The notes beneath the pieces are model-generated. The model did no database searches and was not told the DNA's origin. It worked only from the letters and a program-made list of their open reading frames with translations. A stretch of DNA of 64,000 nt. Origin: Dyadobacter sp. NIV53 (GTDB taxonomy: Bacteria; Bacteroidota; Bacteroidia; Cytophagales; Spirosomataceae). The first letter of the stretch is position 1; every line of letters begins with the position of its first letter. Below, one piece after another: positions 19,201 through 27,516 of the stretch. The position numbers and the translations under genes were made by a program. Location of the stretch: NCBI RefSeq assembly GCF_019711195.1, contig NZ_CP081299.1, positions 5,304,501-5,368,500 of the forward strand, given 5' to 3'.

Positions 19201-19324
19201 ATGCTTCCAGCGGAGTCTCACGATAACTGACAATTCCTGCAACAATCAGCAGGCCTGTCATAAAGAATATGAAGAAGCGGTTTTTAAGAGAAAAACCAAC
19301 AATTCCCCGAATGAATTTATTCAT
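16223..19324 (-). CDS. heavy-metal efflux RND pump, CzcA/CusA family
   Basis: 1033-residue inner-membrane proton-driven pump of the HME-RND family. It has the usual 12-helix plan with two large periplasmic loops. The N-terminus is NRFFIFFMTGLLIVAGIVSYRETPLEAFPDV, written here only as its first helix NRFFIFFMTGLLIVAGIV followed by the TPLEAFPDV motif. TM4 carries DFGIIIDGAVVMVE, close to the DFGxxxDGAxxxVE signature linked to divalent-cation pumps (CzcA, CnrA) rather than Cu/Ag pumps. That points to Zn, Co, Ni or Cd, although substrate calls from one motif are soft. It is the last gene of the set with the adaptor (121 bases upstream) and TolC protein, and ends at a good terminator. Confidence 0.93.
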   Translation of the reverse strand: MNKFIRGIVGFSLKNRFFIFFMTGLLIVAGIVSYRETPLEAFPDVTNTQIIIVTQWNGRSAEEIERFVTVPIEVAMNSVQQKTNVRSTTMFGLSIIKIIFDDNVEDFFARQQVNNQLRNISLPEGVEPDVQPPYGPTGEIFRYTLQSKDRDSRELLTLQSWVIDRQLRSIPGVADVVAFGGRQKIYEVQVNPTKLVKYNITPLEVYQAVTKSNVNVGGDVIEKNGQAYVVRGIGLLNSIPDIENIIVEYVKDNPVLVRDVAAVKESDMPRVGQVGLDGNDDAVEGIVVQRKGENPSEVLARIKEKVDELNTKILPPDVKMVTFYDRDNLIEFCAHTVKHNLIEGIVLVTVIVFLFMADWRTTVIVSIIIPLALLFAFMCLRMKGMSANLLSMGAIDFGIIIDGAVVMVEGIFVALDHLAHKNGMDRFNKLSKLGLIKKTGGELGKAIFFSKLIIITALIPIFSFQKVEGKMFTPLAYTLGFALMGALLYTLTLVPVLCSFLLNKNVREKSNPIVRFFDTIIINGFNWCYGHKKISVLFASVFMGLSLFSSTLLGTEFLPTLNEGALWVEAKMPMSSSLNETIKMVTVLRAKLNEFPEVNGVLSQTGRSNDGTDPSGFYYVQMQVNLKPKDEWKRNISQDDLIEEMDKKLKEFQGINYNYSQPIIDNVAEAVAGMNASNAVKIYGDDLETLNNKANEVLEAIKNVPGIKDVGILRNIGQPEISVILHDHKMAQYGVSTADVQAVIEMAIGGKTASILYEGERKFDIRLRYEQQYRRDVNDIQQLMVPTLTGGKIPLKEISSIRTVTGPAFVYRDNNKRFIGVKFSVRERDLGSTIADAQSRVKPLLKSLPKGYSVNWSGEFENQVRATARLGQVVPISLIGIFILLFIMFSNAKDAGLVLVNVPFALIGGILALHATHMNFGISAGVGFIALFGLCVQNGVILISVFNKNLAARMPLDDAIREGVKSRIRPVIMTALMAAIGLLPAATSTGIGSETQKPLAIVVIGGLITATILTLLIFPIIYAFFNRKKKMLV

Positions 19325-19336
19325 AAAACAATGTTG

Positions 19337-19441
19337 AATGATAGAATTTTGACCGGGTCGCCGGTGCGATGAGAGAATATTTTGACGGAACGAGCTTAGT
19401 AGAATGATTGATTTATTATATCATTCTCTCATTCTATCATT
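19337..19441. repeat. nested inverted-repeat element between adaptor and pump genes
   Basis: The outer arms AATGATAGAAT (19337-19347) and ATTCTATCATT (19431-19441) are a perfect 11-bp pair. Inside them lie a small hairpin ACCGG-GTCG-CCGGT (19352-19365) and a second pair, TGAGAGAAT (19370-19378) and ATTCTCTCA (19423-19431). TGATAGAAT-TTTTGAC and TGAGAGAATATTTTGAC are also direct repeats. It fills most of the gap between the two genes. Confidence 0.6.
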
Positions 19442-19445
19442 GTTT

Positions 19446-20534
19446 TTAGTCATTCAGCGCGTCGTATACCAGTAGCTGATTTTTTGAAATAATGGCTTCT
19501 CCGTTTTTTAATCCGCCACTGATGTAACTCCGGTTGGCAAGCGACCGATAAACTTCCACCGGACGCGTTTCAATATTAGAACGGCTGTGAAACACCATTA
19601 CCCAATTTTTACTCCGGTCGAATATGATGGCTTGTGAAGGAATTGCCTGCATTTTATCTCCTTCCTCAAAGTTGAGGCTAACAGTCGCATGCATTTCAGG
19701 TTTAAGTTTAAATCCCGAGTTTTGCAGTTGAATCCTGATCTGCATAGCTTTTGTTTCAGGATCCAGAACGTTATAAATTTTGTCAACTTTTCCTTTAAAA
19801 ACCTCATCTGAAAAACTGATCGTACGGACATCTGCCGGCATTCCCAATTGTACTCTTGGAATATCGCTTTCATTCACATTGGCCATCACCCACACATCAG
19901 AAATCTGCCCGACAGTAAAAAGGCTCTCGGAATTATCAGACCTTAACTGCATACCGCGGTTTACATTTTTGGCAATGATAAAACCGTTGATAGGAGATTT
20001 TACAGTATAATTCGTTGACTTGCCCAAACCGTAAATCGAAAATATTTCTTTCACACGGCTTACCTCTGCTTTTGCTTTATCCACCATTTGTCTGGCTGTA
20101 ATGGCGTCACGTTCCGGAACCAGTTTGCTTTCATATAAATCTTCGGTAGAGGACAAATTCTTTTGAGCAATAAGCAAATCAGATTGTGCCTGAATCATTT
20201 CCCTCTCAAAATCAGCTACTTCTCCTGAGCGGATCGTTGCTAGTTTCTGGCCTTTTTTAACATAATCACCTAATTCCACGTTTACGTCTTCCACGTTTCC
20301 ACCTACAAGAGGGAAAATTTTAATCACCTGGTTTTCATCCGGAACAACTTTTCCAACCAGCGTCAGTTCATTTCTGACCACTTCCGTTTTCACTGTGTCA
20401 ATGGTAATACGGTTCATCATCGTATCCGAAAGCATAAACGCCTTGGCTTCATCCTGAACCTCCTTTTTCTTTTCACAGGAAGTAGTCCAGATACTAACAA
20501 GCGTTAACAAAACGATGCATGGTAAATTTTTCAT
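19446..20534 (-). CDS. efflux RND periplasmic adaptor lipoprotein (CusB/CzcB family)
   Basis: 362-residue membrane-fusion protein that links the RND pump to the outer-membrane channel. The ATG at 20534 gives a lipoprotein signal ending in TTSC (C20). A TTG seven codons upstream is not used. The order is: beta-barrel/lipoyl half (LVGKVVPDENQVIKIFP), helical hairpin (about residues 105-165), second lipoyl half (YTVKSPINGFIIAKNV) and beta-barrel (MPADVRTISF). No N-terminal metal-binding His or Met cluster is obvious. It sits between the TolC-like and pump genes, as in known czc/cus operons. Confidence 0.92.
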   Translation of the reverse strand: MKNLPCIVLLTLVSIWTTSCEKKKEVQDEAKAFMLSDTMMNRITIDTVKTEVVRNELTLVGKVVPDENQVIKIFPLVGGNVEDVNVELGDYVKKGQKLATIRSGEVADFEREMIQAQSDLLIAQKNLSSTEDLYESKLVPERDAITARQMVDKAKAEVSRVKEIFSIYGLGKSTNYTVKSPINGFIIAKNVNRGMQLRSDNSESLFTVGQISDVWVMANVNESDIPRVQLGMPADVRTISFSDEVFKGKVDKIYNVLDPETKAMQIRIQLQNSGFKLKPEMHATVSLNFEEGDKMQAIPSQAIIFDRSKNWVMVFHSRSNIETRPVEVYRSLANRSYISGGLKNGEAIISKNQLLVYDALND

Positions 20535-20680
20535 TTTATTGATATGGATTGACAAATGTCTTATTATGAAAATGCTGACTTATTTTGTTTCGAATTTTAG
20601 GTCAAACCTAATTTTGTTTTCATTTTCTAAAATGTTGAAAAACAATTAGTTGGATCAGTTTACTTTAAACCTGCACCTGA

Positions 20681-21928
20681 CTAATTAAACAGTTCTTCGC
20701 CGACTACAAAGTTGAGTTCTTCGTATACTTTTATGCGGTCAGACTGAAGGCGGTTAAATTCCTTAATACTTTCGTTGTAGGTTTCTATAAAATCAATGAA
20801 TTCGAGCAGCGTTACATTTCGTTTCTGAAAATTTTCGTACATCCCCTTATTCAGCAATTCAAACTGATCTGTGAAATGGTTTTCAACGCTTTTATAAGCA
20901 TTTTCAGCAACCGTCACTTTTTGCAACGCAGCATCTACCTCGTTTCCAATACTGTTTTCTTTTGCTTTTTCTTCTGTTTTAAAATAGCTGATATTGGTTT
21001 TGGCAGCACGGATATTTCCCTGGTTCCTATTAAAAAATGGCAGGTCAACAGACGCGGATACACCAAAATAATTGCTTTGGTAATTACTGTTCTGGTCATA
21101 AGTAGCCCCTAATTGAATGTTTGGAACAGCCAGTGCCTTTTGAAGTGTATAATTTAATTCGGCCTGTTTGGTTGAAGACTGCACGATTTTTAAATCAGTC
21201 CTGCTTAGTATTGCACGGTCTCTGAGCGATGCAGGGTTGTAATTTTTAACCTGATACCTGTTAATGTCTGTACTGTCTACCAACGGTTTTACCGGAAGAT
21301 CAGCATTCAGATATGTTTTCAGATCCCGCTGATTTTCTGACAGTTCAAAAAGAATATCGGCCCGGTCGTTGGTCAGCTGGAAGAGAAGTGCCTTTAAACG
21401 GACCACCTCTTTTAGAGAAATATTATTACGGTTATATTCTTTTTCAAAAGCTGAAACAGTCGTATTCAGCGTGGCAATTTGTGTATCTAACAGCCGTATG
21501 GTCTGATTAAGAAAATAAGTCTCGAAGAAGATTTGGCGAAGATCAAATTTTAATGTGCGGATCAGATCGAAAAACTGGTATTCACTTTTTCTGGTCGATT
21601 CTACGTCCAGTGCTACTTGTTTGTTACGTTTTCCGGCGCGGGTAATCATTTGCTGGATACTCACCGCTTTTTGCCCCTGGCGTCCCACATCAAACAATCC
21701 ACGTGAAGGGTTGTACGCACTCAACTCAAAGCTCAGGTTCGGGTTGTCCCAAAGTTTATCCTGGATTTCAATGGATTTGGCAATGTCAATCTGGTATCTT
21801 TCGGCAAGTAATTGTAAGTTGTTTTTCAGGAATAGACTGTCTGCCTGTCTGATGGTAAGTCTTAGAGTATCCTGGGCAAATAAGCTGGTGGAAATAAAAG
21901 TTAAAAATCCAATAATGTAAATTCGCAT
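20681..21928 (-). CDS. TolC-family outer-membrane efflux protein
   Basis: 415 residues with a signal peptide (IYIIGFLTFISTSLFAQ) and two OEP repeats rich in long helices, as in TolC, CzcC and CusC. Recognisable pieces are TIRQADSLFLKNN near the start, NPNLSFELSAYN, and PNIQLGATYDQNSNYQ at the start of the second half. It forms the outer-membrane and periplasmic tunnel of the metal pump. It is the first transport gene after the two-component pair (82 bases downstream of the kinase) and 146 bases before the adaptor. Confidence 0.92.
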   Translation of the reverse strand: MRIYIIGFLTFISTSLFAQDTLRLTIRQADSLFLKNNLQLLAERYQIDIAKSIEIQDKLWDNPNLSFELSAYNPSRGLFDVGRQGQKAVSIQQMITRAGKRNKQVALDVESTRKSEYQFFDLIRTLKFDLRQIFFETYFLNQTIRLLDTQIATLNTTVSAFEKEYNRNNISLKEVVRLKALLFQLTNDRADILFELSENQRDLKTYLNADLPVKPLVDSTDINRYQVKNYNPASLRDRAILSRTDLKIVQSSTKQAELNYTLQKALAVPNIQLGATYDQNSNYQSNYFGVSASVDLPFFNRNQGNIRAAKTNISYFKTEEKAKENSIGNEVDAALQKVTVAENAYKSVENHFTDQFELLNKGMYENFQKRNVTLLEFIDFIETYNESIKEFNRLQSDRIKVYEELNFVVGEELFN

Positions 21929-22009
21929 GTTCTCTAGTTTAGAAGATGCGATATTCGGCAGCCAACATTACAGGAGCCTTAAAATAACCTTAGAAAAAAA
22001 TTAGAATGC

Positions 22010-23376
22010 TCAGATGTGGCTTAATTGAACCTGAAACTCACTTCCCTTTCCCAATTCACTGGCAACAGAAATGGTACCATGATGTAATTCAACAATTCGC
22101 TGGCATATAGAAAGGCCAATTCCAAAACCAGGCAGTTCGCTTGTGTGGGATGAGCGGAAGAATGGATTGAATATTTGCGGCAGATCTTCCTTGCTGATCC
22201 CTGATCCCTGATCTATCACTTTCACAATGCAATATCTTTCATTGGTAGCAATGAGTAACTGTGCAGTATGATTTTCAGAATACTTACAAGCATTGTCGAT
22301 CAGGTTTAAAATCACGCGTTTCAATAATTCTTCATTTCCCTCAATCACGGTTTCGTTTTCGTTATCCGGAATCGTTGCGTAATCAATATTTACTTTGTAG
22401 TCAGGAAAAGATGTAAGCAATTCTTCTTTGGCAAGAAATGCAAGGTCTTCAATACGAACCGGATACATTTTCATGCGGCCCAGATTTTCGTAGGAACGTG
22501 CCAGGAAAAGAAGGTTATTGGTAATACTGATCAGCCGCTCGGTATCTGAAAACAGATTGGTAAAAACTTCTTTCAGGTCAGGATCATTTTTGGTAAAACG
22601 CTGTCCAAGCTGAATCTCTGATTTGAGCGCAGCCAAAGGCGTACGTAACTCATGGGAGGCATGGGAAACAAAGCTTTTTTGCTGCTCAAATGCCAGATTC
22701 AACCGACCCAATACATTATTGAAATTAATGGCCAGCTGTGCAATTTCGTCTTTCCGGTTGCCTTCGTCGAGTTTTTGAGAAAGATTTTGTGCTGTAATTA
22801 ATGAAACCTGCTCATTGATCTTACTGATTGGCCTTAATGAATTTCCTGCAAAATATATTCCCATTACAATCGTAACACCGATCCCGGCAATCAGCCCCCA
22901 GGAAAGGGTTTGGATAAGATTGCGTTGCTTGCTACGGCCAAATTTATCATATGCCGATGCCAGAACGACCAGTGGTTCAGAGCCTTCTTCATAAAGGAGC
23001 CCAATGACTTCGCTGTCGCCCTGTACAAATTCCAGGTCTTTTTTTGCCTTACTTCCGTTAATAAATTGGCATGATAAGTAATCAGTTTGTCGTCAACACT
23101 TGAATAGATCAGTTCGTTTTTAGAATCAAAGATCAGCACTTTTTCGTCCAGCATTTCTGTCAGGGTGTTTTGATCAATTACTTTTAATAGATCTTTGTCG
23201 ATACCGTTCACTTTCACTAAAAGCCTGCAGGTAGTACGTGCCTTGCTTCTTAACCGGTCATAAAATTCTTCCTGCCTGAAAGTGGACGAAACAATATATA
23301 CGGCTATAGAAAACAGCAACAGCAGTGCGGCAACCAGTAATGTAAACTGAAAAGCAATTCGATCCTTAATTTTCAC
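22010..23376 (-). CDS. membrane sensor histidine kinase of the metal operon, one frameshift
   Basis: Repaired length is about 455 residues. It starts at GTG 23376 and has a first membrane helix (LLVAALLLLFSIAVYIV), a periplasmic sensor of about 130 residues, a second helix (GLIAGIGVTIVMGIYFAG), HAMP, HisKA with the His in SHASHELRTPLAAL, and an ATPase domain (NLIDNACKYSE, DQGSGIS, GFGIGLSICQRIV). The frame breaks in a 7-A run (coding strand) at about 23039-23045; one extra A restores KKDLEFVQGDSEVIG. It follows the response regulator by 36 bases and precedes the efflux genes, so it probably senses the exported metal, as CusS and CzcS do. Confidence 0.9.
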
Positions 23377-23412
23377 AGATATAAAAACAGCTATACGATT
23401 TAAATTTTATCC

Positions 23413-24099
23413 TTATTCCTCCTTTAAAACGTAACCAAGTCCCGGACGTGTATGGATCAGTTTAGTCTCAAAATCTTTGTCTACTTTTTTACGTAAATAA
23501 TTGATATACACTTCAACCACATTTGTTCCCGGATCAAAATTCAGGTGCCATACGTGCTCCGCCAGATCCATTTTTGAAACGACCCGTCCACGGTTGTAAA
23601 GGAAGTATTCCAGGAGGGCAAATTCTTTGGCAGTAAGTTCAATAGATTTTCCTGCACGGATCACTTCTTTTGTTCCCAGGTTCATTTCCAGATCAGCAAT
23701 CCGCAGTATTTTGTTTTCAGTTTCAGGATTCCGGATTTCTGAGATACGCAACGCAGCATTGATCCGAGCCAGCAATTCCCTGAAATCAAACGGTTTAACA
23801 ATGTAATCGTCCGCACCGCGACTTAATCCTTCTACCTTATCTTCAATTTCTCCGTAAGCGGTCAGCATTATAATAGGAATGGCAGGTTTGTATAACCTGA
23901 TTTGCTGACAAACTTCAAAACCCCGCATTCCCGGCAGATTTACGTCCAGAAGAATAAGGTCAAACTTTTTATCCAATGCGAGCTGCTTTCCGGTAATGCC
24001 GTCGTAAGCGATTTCAGCCTCAAAATTTTCAGAGATTAATCCACGGTAAATATTCTGTGCAATCCGCTTGTCATCCTCAACAATCAGTATTTTTTTCAT
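23413..24099 (-). CDS. OmpR-family response regulator of the metal operon
   Basis: 228 residues. The receiver has acidic residues in VEDD, acceptor D52 in LLDVNLPG, Thr in MLTAYGE and Lys in IVKPFDF. The C-terminal winged helix has LTAKEFALLEYFLYNRGRVVS and VEVYINYLRKKVD, ending in TRPGLGYVLKEE. The ATG at 24099 is the standard family start (MKKILIVEDD); a longer upstream extension is not conserved-looking. It is first in the series regulator, kinase, TolC, adaptor, pump, all on the minus strand, and probably activates that operon. Confidence 0.94.
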   Translation of the reverse strand: MKKILIVEDDKRIAQNIYRGLISENFEAEIAYDGITGKQLALDKKFDLILLDVNLPGMRGFEVCQQIRLYKPAIPIIMLTAYGEIEDKVEGLSRGADDYIVKPFDFRELLARINAALRISEIRNPETENKILRIADLEMNLGTKEVIRAGKSIELTAKEFALLEYFLYNRGRVVSKMDLAEHVWHLNFDPGTNVVEVYINYLRKKVDKDFETKLIHTRPGLGYVLKEE

Positions 24100-24256
24100 A
24101 ATGTAGTAAAGTCGGGTTTGTGTGTGATGGACTAAAGTGAAGGTTTTAACGCAATTGGCGTAATAGGTTTCGCAATGGACGCAAAGTTTAGTAATTATTT
24201 TACGGTTAATGAACAGCCCATTGCATGGATTGCGGTAAATTTTAACCTTCACTTCA

Positions 24257-25416
24257 TTATAATATTTCCAATCCCTGTTCCAGATCTGTGATCAAATAAT
24301 CTGCATCTTCCAGTCCGATATAAATCCGCGCCATACGATGTTTTTCATTTTCAGGATCAAATTTTTCCGGTCCTATTCCGGCAGCTTGCGGCAGTATTAA
24401 AGATTCGTGGCCGCCCCAGGAAACCGCAACGAGAAAATGACTCAAGGCATAAGTGAATTTCTCAATCTGAGCATACGAATCCGTTTTGAGCGTAACAGTA
24501 AACAAACCGCAAGCTCCGGTCATTTGTTTATGCGCCAGTTTCAGCTGAGGGAAACCTTCATCGAATGGAAAAATAATTTTTTCAATTTTCGGGTGATTTT
24601 TAAGATAGGCTACCACCTTTCTTGTCGTTTTGGAAATATGTTCCAGGCGCATGGGTAACGTTCGAAGACCACGCAGGATGAGCCAGGCATTAAAAGGAGA
24701 AATTCCGGAACCGGTATTCAGTAACTGCTCATTGAAAATCCTGTTTAACATTTCCTTAGAACCGGTAAGAACGCCAGCAACCGTATCGCTATGCCCCCCA
24801 GATATTTTGTAGCTGACTGCAGGCTCAGGTCAATTCCCAATGCGTGCGGTTTCTGATAAAGTGGTGTACAATAACTGTTATCCACGATAGTCAGGATGCC
24901 CCGGCTTTTAGCCAGCTTTGCCACTGCTTCCAGATCCTGTAACTCAAAAGTGCCTGAATTAGGCGACTCCATGTACATAATCCTGGTTTCAGGGCGTAAA
25001 GCATTTTCGAAATTTTCTATTTCTGTTCCATCAATATAGGTTGTTTGTATTCCAAAACGCGGCAGAATATTGTCAAACATTCTCCATGCCCAACTGTATG
25101 GTTTGTCCACAGAAATAATATGATCACCGGTTTTGAGGTTGGCCAATACTGAACAGAAAATAGCTGATGCTCCACTGTTAAAGACCAAGGCATCCTCAGC
25201 TCCGTCAAGTGCAGCAAGTTTTTTTCTTAGAATTTCAATTGTTGGATTTTTTCCACGGGAATAAAGAAATGCTGAATCTTCATCTTCAAATGCTTTTCGG
25301 ATATCATCAAATGAATCAAAAACGAAGTTGCTTGTCTGAATAATGGGTGGTGCAACGGCATTGAAATATTGGCTGCGGTCTTCACCAAGCTCATTCAGAA
25401 TGTGGGAAATTTCCAT
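24257..25416 (-). CDS. Cys/Met-metabolism PLP enzyme (gamma-synthase/gamma-lyase family), one frameshift
   Basis: Repaired length is about 386 residues. Cytosolic PLP-dependent enzyme of the cystathionine gamma-synthase, gamma-lyase and methionine gamma-lyase family. Seen are the phosphate-binding YSRGKNPT motif, GASAIFCSVLA, MYMESPNSGTFELQD, the cofactor Asp region VDNSYCTP, and the Schiff-base lysine in SATKYLGG. The frame breaks in a 6-G run (coding strand) at about 24794-24799; one more G gives KYLGGHSDTVAGVLTGSKEM, the expected family wording. Which reaction it catalyses cannot be told from these motifs. A SAM riboswitch at the window end shows that the genome regulates sulfur amino acids, but this gene has no riboswitch. 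Confidence 0.88.
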
Positions 25417-25470
25417 TTATTATTGTTGCAGATTTTTTAAGTGAATATTAAAGCAAAAGTTATACAGAAT

Positions 25471-26487
25471 TTATTTCTGTTTTTCGGAATGATGTGGCGT
25501 TTGCAAAACAATCCCGTTATCAATAGAATGCAGGATAGCTTTTTTACTGTGTGCAAAGTAACAAATATCAATTCCCAGATTTTGAATGCTGTTTAAAAAT
25601 GCAGTTGTTTCAGGTTTGCTGCGTGTCCTTGTCTGGCGAATATAAACAGCCCGTATGTTTTTGGTAAATTGTTTACAGATCTGTTCATAGATTTCGGGGT
25701 CTTTTTGTGAATCATCACCCAGCAAAATAAATTGTAACTGAGGATAAAACTCAATAACATTATGAATTTTCCGAAGCTTGTGTCCGTGCGAACCGGCTCC
25801 GGTCATGACAAAATCATCGAGTCCGGATTTTATTTTTTTTAACTTTAAAACTGCTTTCGGCAATCCGTTCAGTTCTGCAAATCTGACGATCATGTCATAC
25901 AGGTTCCATTCGCTGCTGGACACATAAAAGAAAATATTGGTATGTTCCAGCGGATGTACTTTGGTTGCAAACGATAATAGCTGATAATGCTGCACAACAT
26001 CGTCAAAAGGTTTCCTTGCCTGAACATTTTTTGATAGCAAAAGGAAAAGCTTTTTGAATGAACGGCGGCTGTGCGAAACAAGGAAGGTATCGTCTATATC
26101 CGAGATAATACCGTAAGAACTTTCGAAAGGAATAAAAAACTCTTCCTGTCTGGTTGCGTGGTATTTATGCCCATTTAACTCCTCATCAACAGTTACTTCA
26201 TATTTATGCCAGCCTCCGTCCTGATACTCGGTAAAAGGTACCTGAAATCGGAAATAGCCATCTTCTTCGGCTACTGTCTCAGCAACGAGTGAACCAACTT
26301 TTAAAATCAGCTTTAAATTTGGTATGGTTTTTATTGAAAAAAGCTGAATGATGGTTCTGGCATATCGAAACCCTTTTCTTGTATATTTATGGTCCCCGGA
26401 AGGATATTTTTCTACCACGTGCCCAAATACAACCAATTCCTTTTTATTTGCGTAACCTCTGTATAGTTTTATGTCACAACGTTTCAT
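25471..26487 (-). CDS. App1-family phosphatidate phosphatase domain protein
   Basis: 338 residues of the DUF2183/App1 family. App1 of yeast dephosphorylates phosphatidic acid. An N-terminal beta-rich region (residues 1-120) precedes the HAD-like catalytic part: ISDIDDTFLVSHS (DxDxT), then YVSSSEWNL, KSGLDDFVMTGAGSHGHK and LLGDDSQKDPEIY. No signal peptide or membrane helix is seen. It is divergent from a diacylglycerol-kinase-like gene, with only 47 bases between the start codons. Kinase and phosphatase would then run opposite reactions on the same lipid. Confidence 0.88.
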   Translation of the reverse strand: MKRCDIKLYRGYANKKELVVFGHVVEKYPSGDHKYTRKGFRYARTIIQLFSIKTIPNLKLILKVGSLVAETVAEEDGYFRFQVPFTEYQDGGWHKYEVTVDEELNGHKYHATRQEEFFIPFESSYGIISDIDDTFLVSHSRRSFKKLFLLLSKNVQARKPFDDVVQHYQLLSFATKVHPLEHTNIFFYVSSSEWNLYDMIVRFAELNGLPKAVLKLKKIKSGLDDFVMTGAGSHGHKLRKIHNVIEFYPQLQFILLGDDSQKDPEIYEQICKQFTKNIRAVYIRQTRTRSKPETTAFLNSIQNLGIDICYFAHSKKAILHSIDNGIVLQTPHHSEKQK

Positions 26488-26534
26488 ATACTATATTTAA
26501 ATCTCATATACTTAAAGTCCCTAATTTAGACAAT

Positions 26535-27410
26535 ATGTTTTCAGAACGAAAAGTTTTGTTAGTTGTAAATCCAATTTCCGGTGATCTGGTTAAAGATGAA
26601 ATTTTTGAAATAGTCATTGAAAAGGCAAAAATTGAACAGTTTGATCTACGTATTTATACGACCACAGGAAAAGGCGATCTGGAAATTATCAGGGAAATGG
26701 TTCAAAATATCGGACCGGAAAGAGTTTTGGTAGCAGGAGGTGATGGCACGATTTCGCTCGTTGCACAGGCAGTTTATGGCCTCAATGTTATTCTGGGCAT
26801 TATTCCGGCTGGTTCAGCCAACGGTTTGGCAGCCGATTTTGGAATCCCGGATTATATAACTGATTCGGTCAATATTGCTTTTGCTGATAATTCCATTGTT
26901 ATCGACGCTGTTAGTATCAATGGCGAAATAAGCCTTCATTTAAGTGATATTGGTTTAAATGCTTTATTAATAAAAAATTATGAGAGCAGTGATTTGCGCG
27001 GGAAAATCGGCTATGCGCGTGAAATGCTTAAAACTTTAAACGAACATGAGAATTTTCTCGTCCGCATTACTACGGACCAGGAAACTATAGAAACAGAAGC
27101 GTTGATAGTAATTATTGCAAATGCCCAGAAATACGGGACAGGGGTTGTTATTAATCCCAAAGGCAATATGTCCGATGGGTTATTTGAACTCGTAATTGCT
27201 AAAAAACTGGATTTTCTGGAAACTGCTAAAATCCTGACCGGAAATACAGACTTTAATCCGGAAATTATGCAGGTTATTTCTGCTGAAAAAGCGTTGATAG
27301 AATGTCTGGACAAAGAATCCCATTTTCAGATTGACGGTGAATACAAGGGCATGGTAAGCCGCCTGGAAGCAAATATTATTAAAGGGTATATCAAAGTGGC
27401 TGTTCTATAG
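26535..27410 (+). CDS. diacylglycerol-kinase-family lipid kinase (YegS/LCB5 type)
   Basis: 291 residues. It shows the DAGK catalytic motifs: VVNPISGD near the N-terminus, VLVAGGDGTISLVAQ for nucleotide binding, and IIPAGSANGLAADFG. The C-terminal beta-sandwich ends in IDGEYKGMVSRLEANIIKG. It phosphorylates a lipid such as diacylglycerol or a sphingoid base; Bacteroidota make sphingolipids, so both are possible. The ATG at 26535 is chosen because the family begins right at KVLLVVNP; the 52 codons upstream overlap the divergent App1 gene. Confidence 0.9.
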   Translation: MFSERKVLLVVNPISGDLVKDEIFEIVIEKAKIEQFDLRIYTTTGKGDLEIIREMVQNIGPERVLVAGGDGTISLVAQAVYGLNVILGIIPAGSANGLAADFGIPDYITDSVNIAFADNSIVIDAVSINGEISLHLSDIGLNALLIKNYESSDLRGKIGYAREMLKTLNEHENFLVRITTDQETIETEALIVIIANAQKYGTGVVINPKGNMSDGLFELVIAKKLDFLETAKILTGNTDFNPEIMQVISAEKALIECLDKESHFQIDGEYKGMVSRLEANIIKGYIKVAVL

Positions 27411-27516
27411 TGCTCTCACACCAATTATTTCTAATTAATAACATCCGGCAAATTGATCAGTAGTAGTGAGTACTTATGTGTCTTTTCAGGAAAACAGGAT
27501 CATTTACTTATTCCAG

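Noticed and set aside
16223..21928. Calling the pump operon cusCBA (copper/silver)
   Set aside because: The TM4 motif fits divalent-cation pumps better, so I left the gene symbols empty.
24100..24252. A 51-residue N-terminal extension of the OmpR-type regulator
   Set aside because: The receiver starts in standard form at the ATG at 24099; the extension is not domain-like.
26379..26534. A longer start for the lipid kinase
   Set aside because: It would overlap the divergent App1 gene for over 100 bases, and the family starts at the ATG at 26535.
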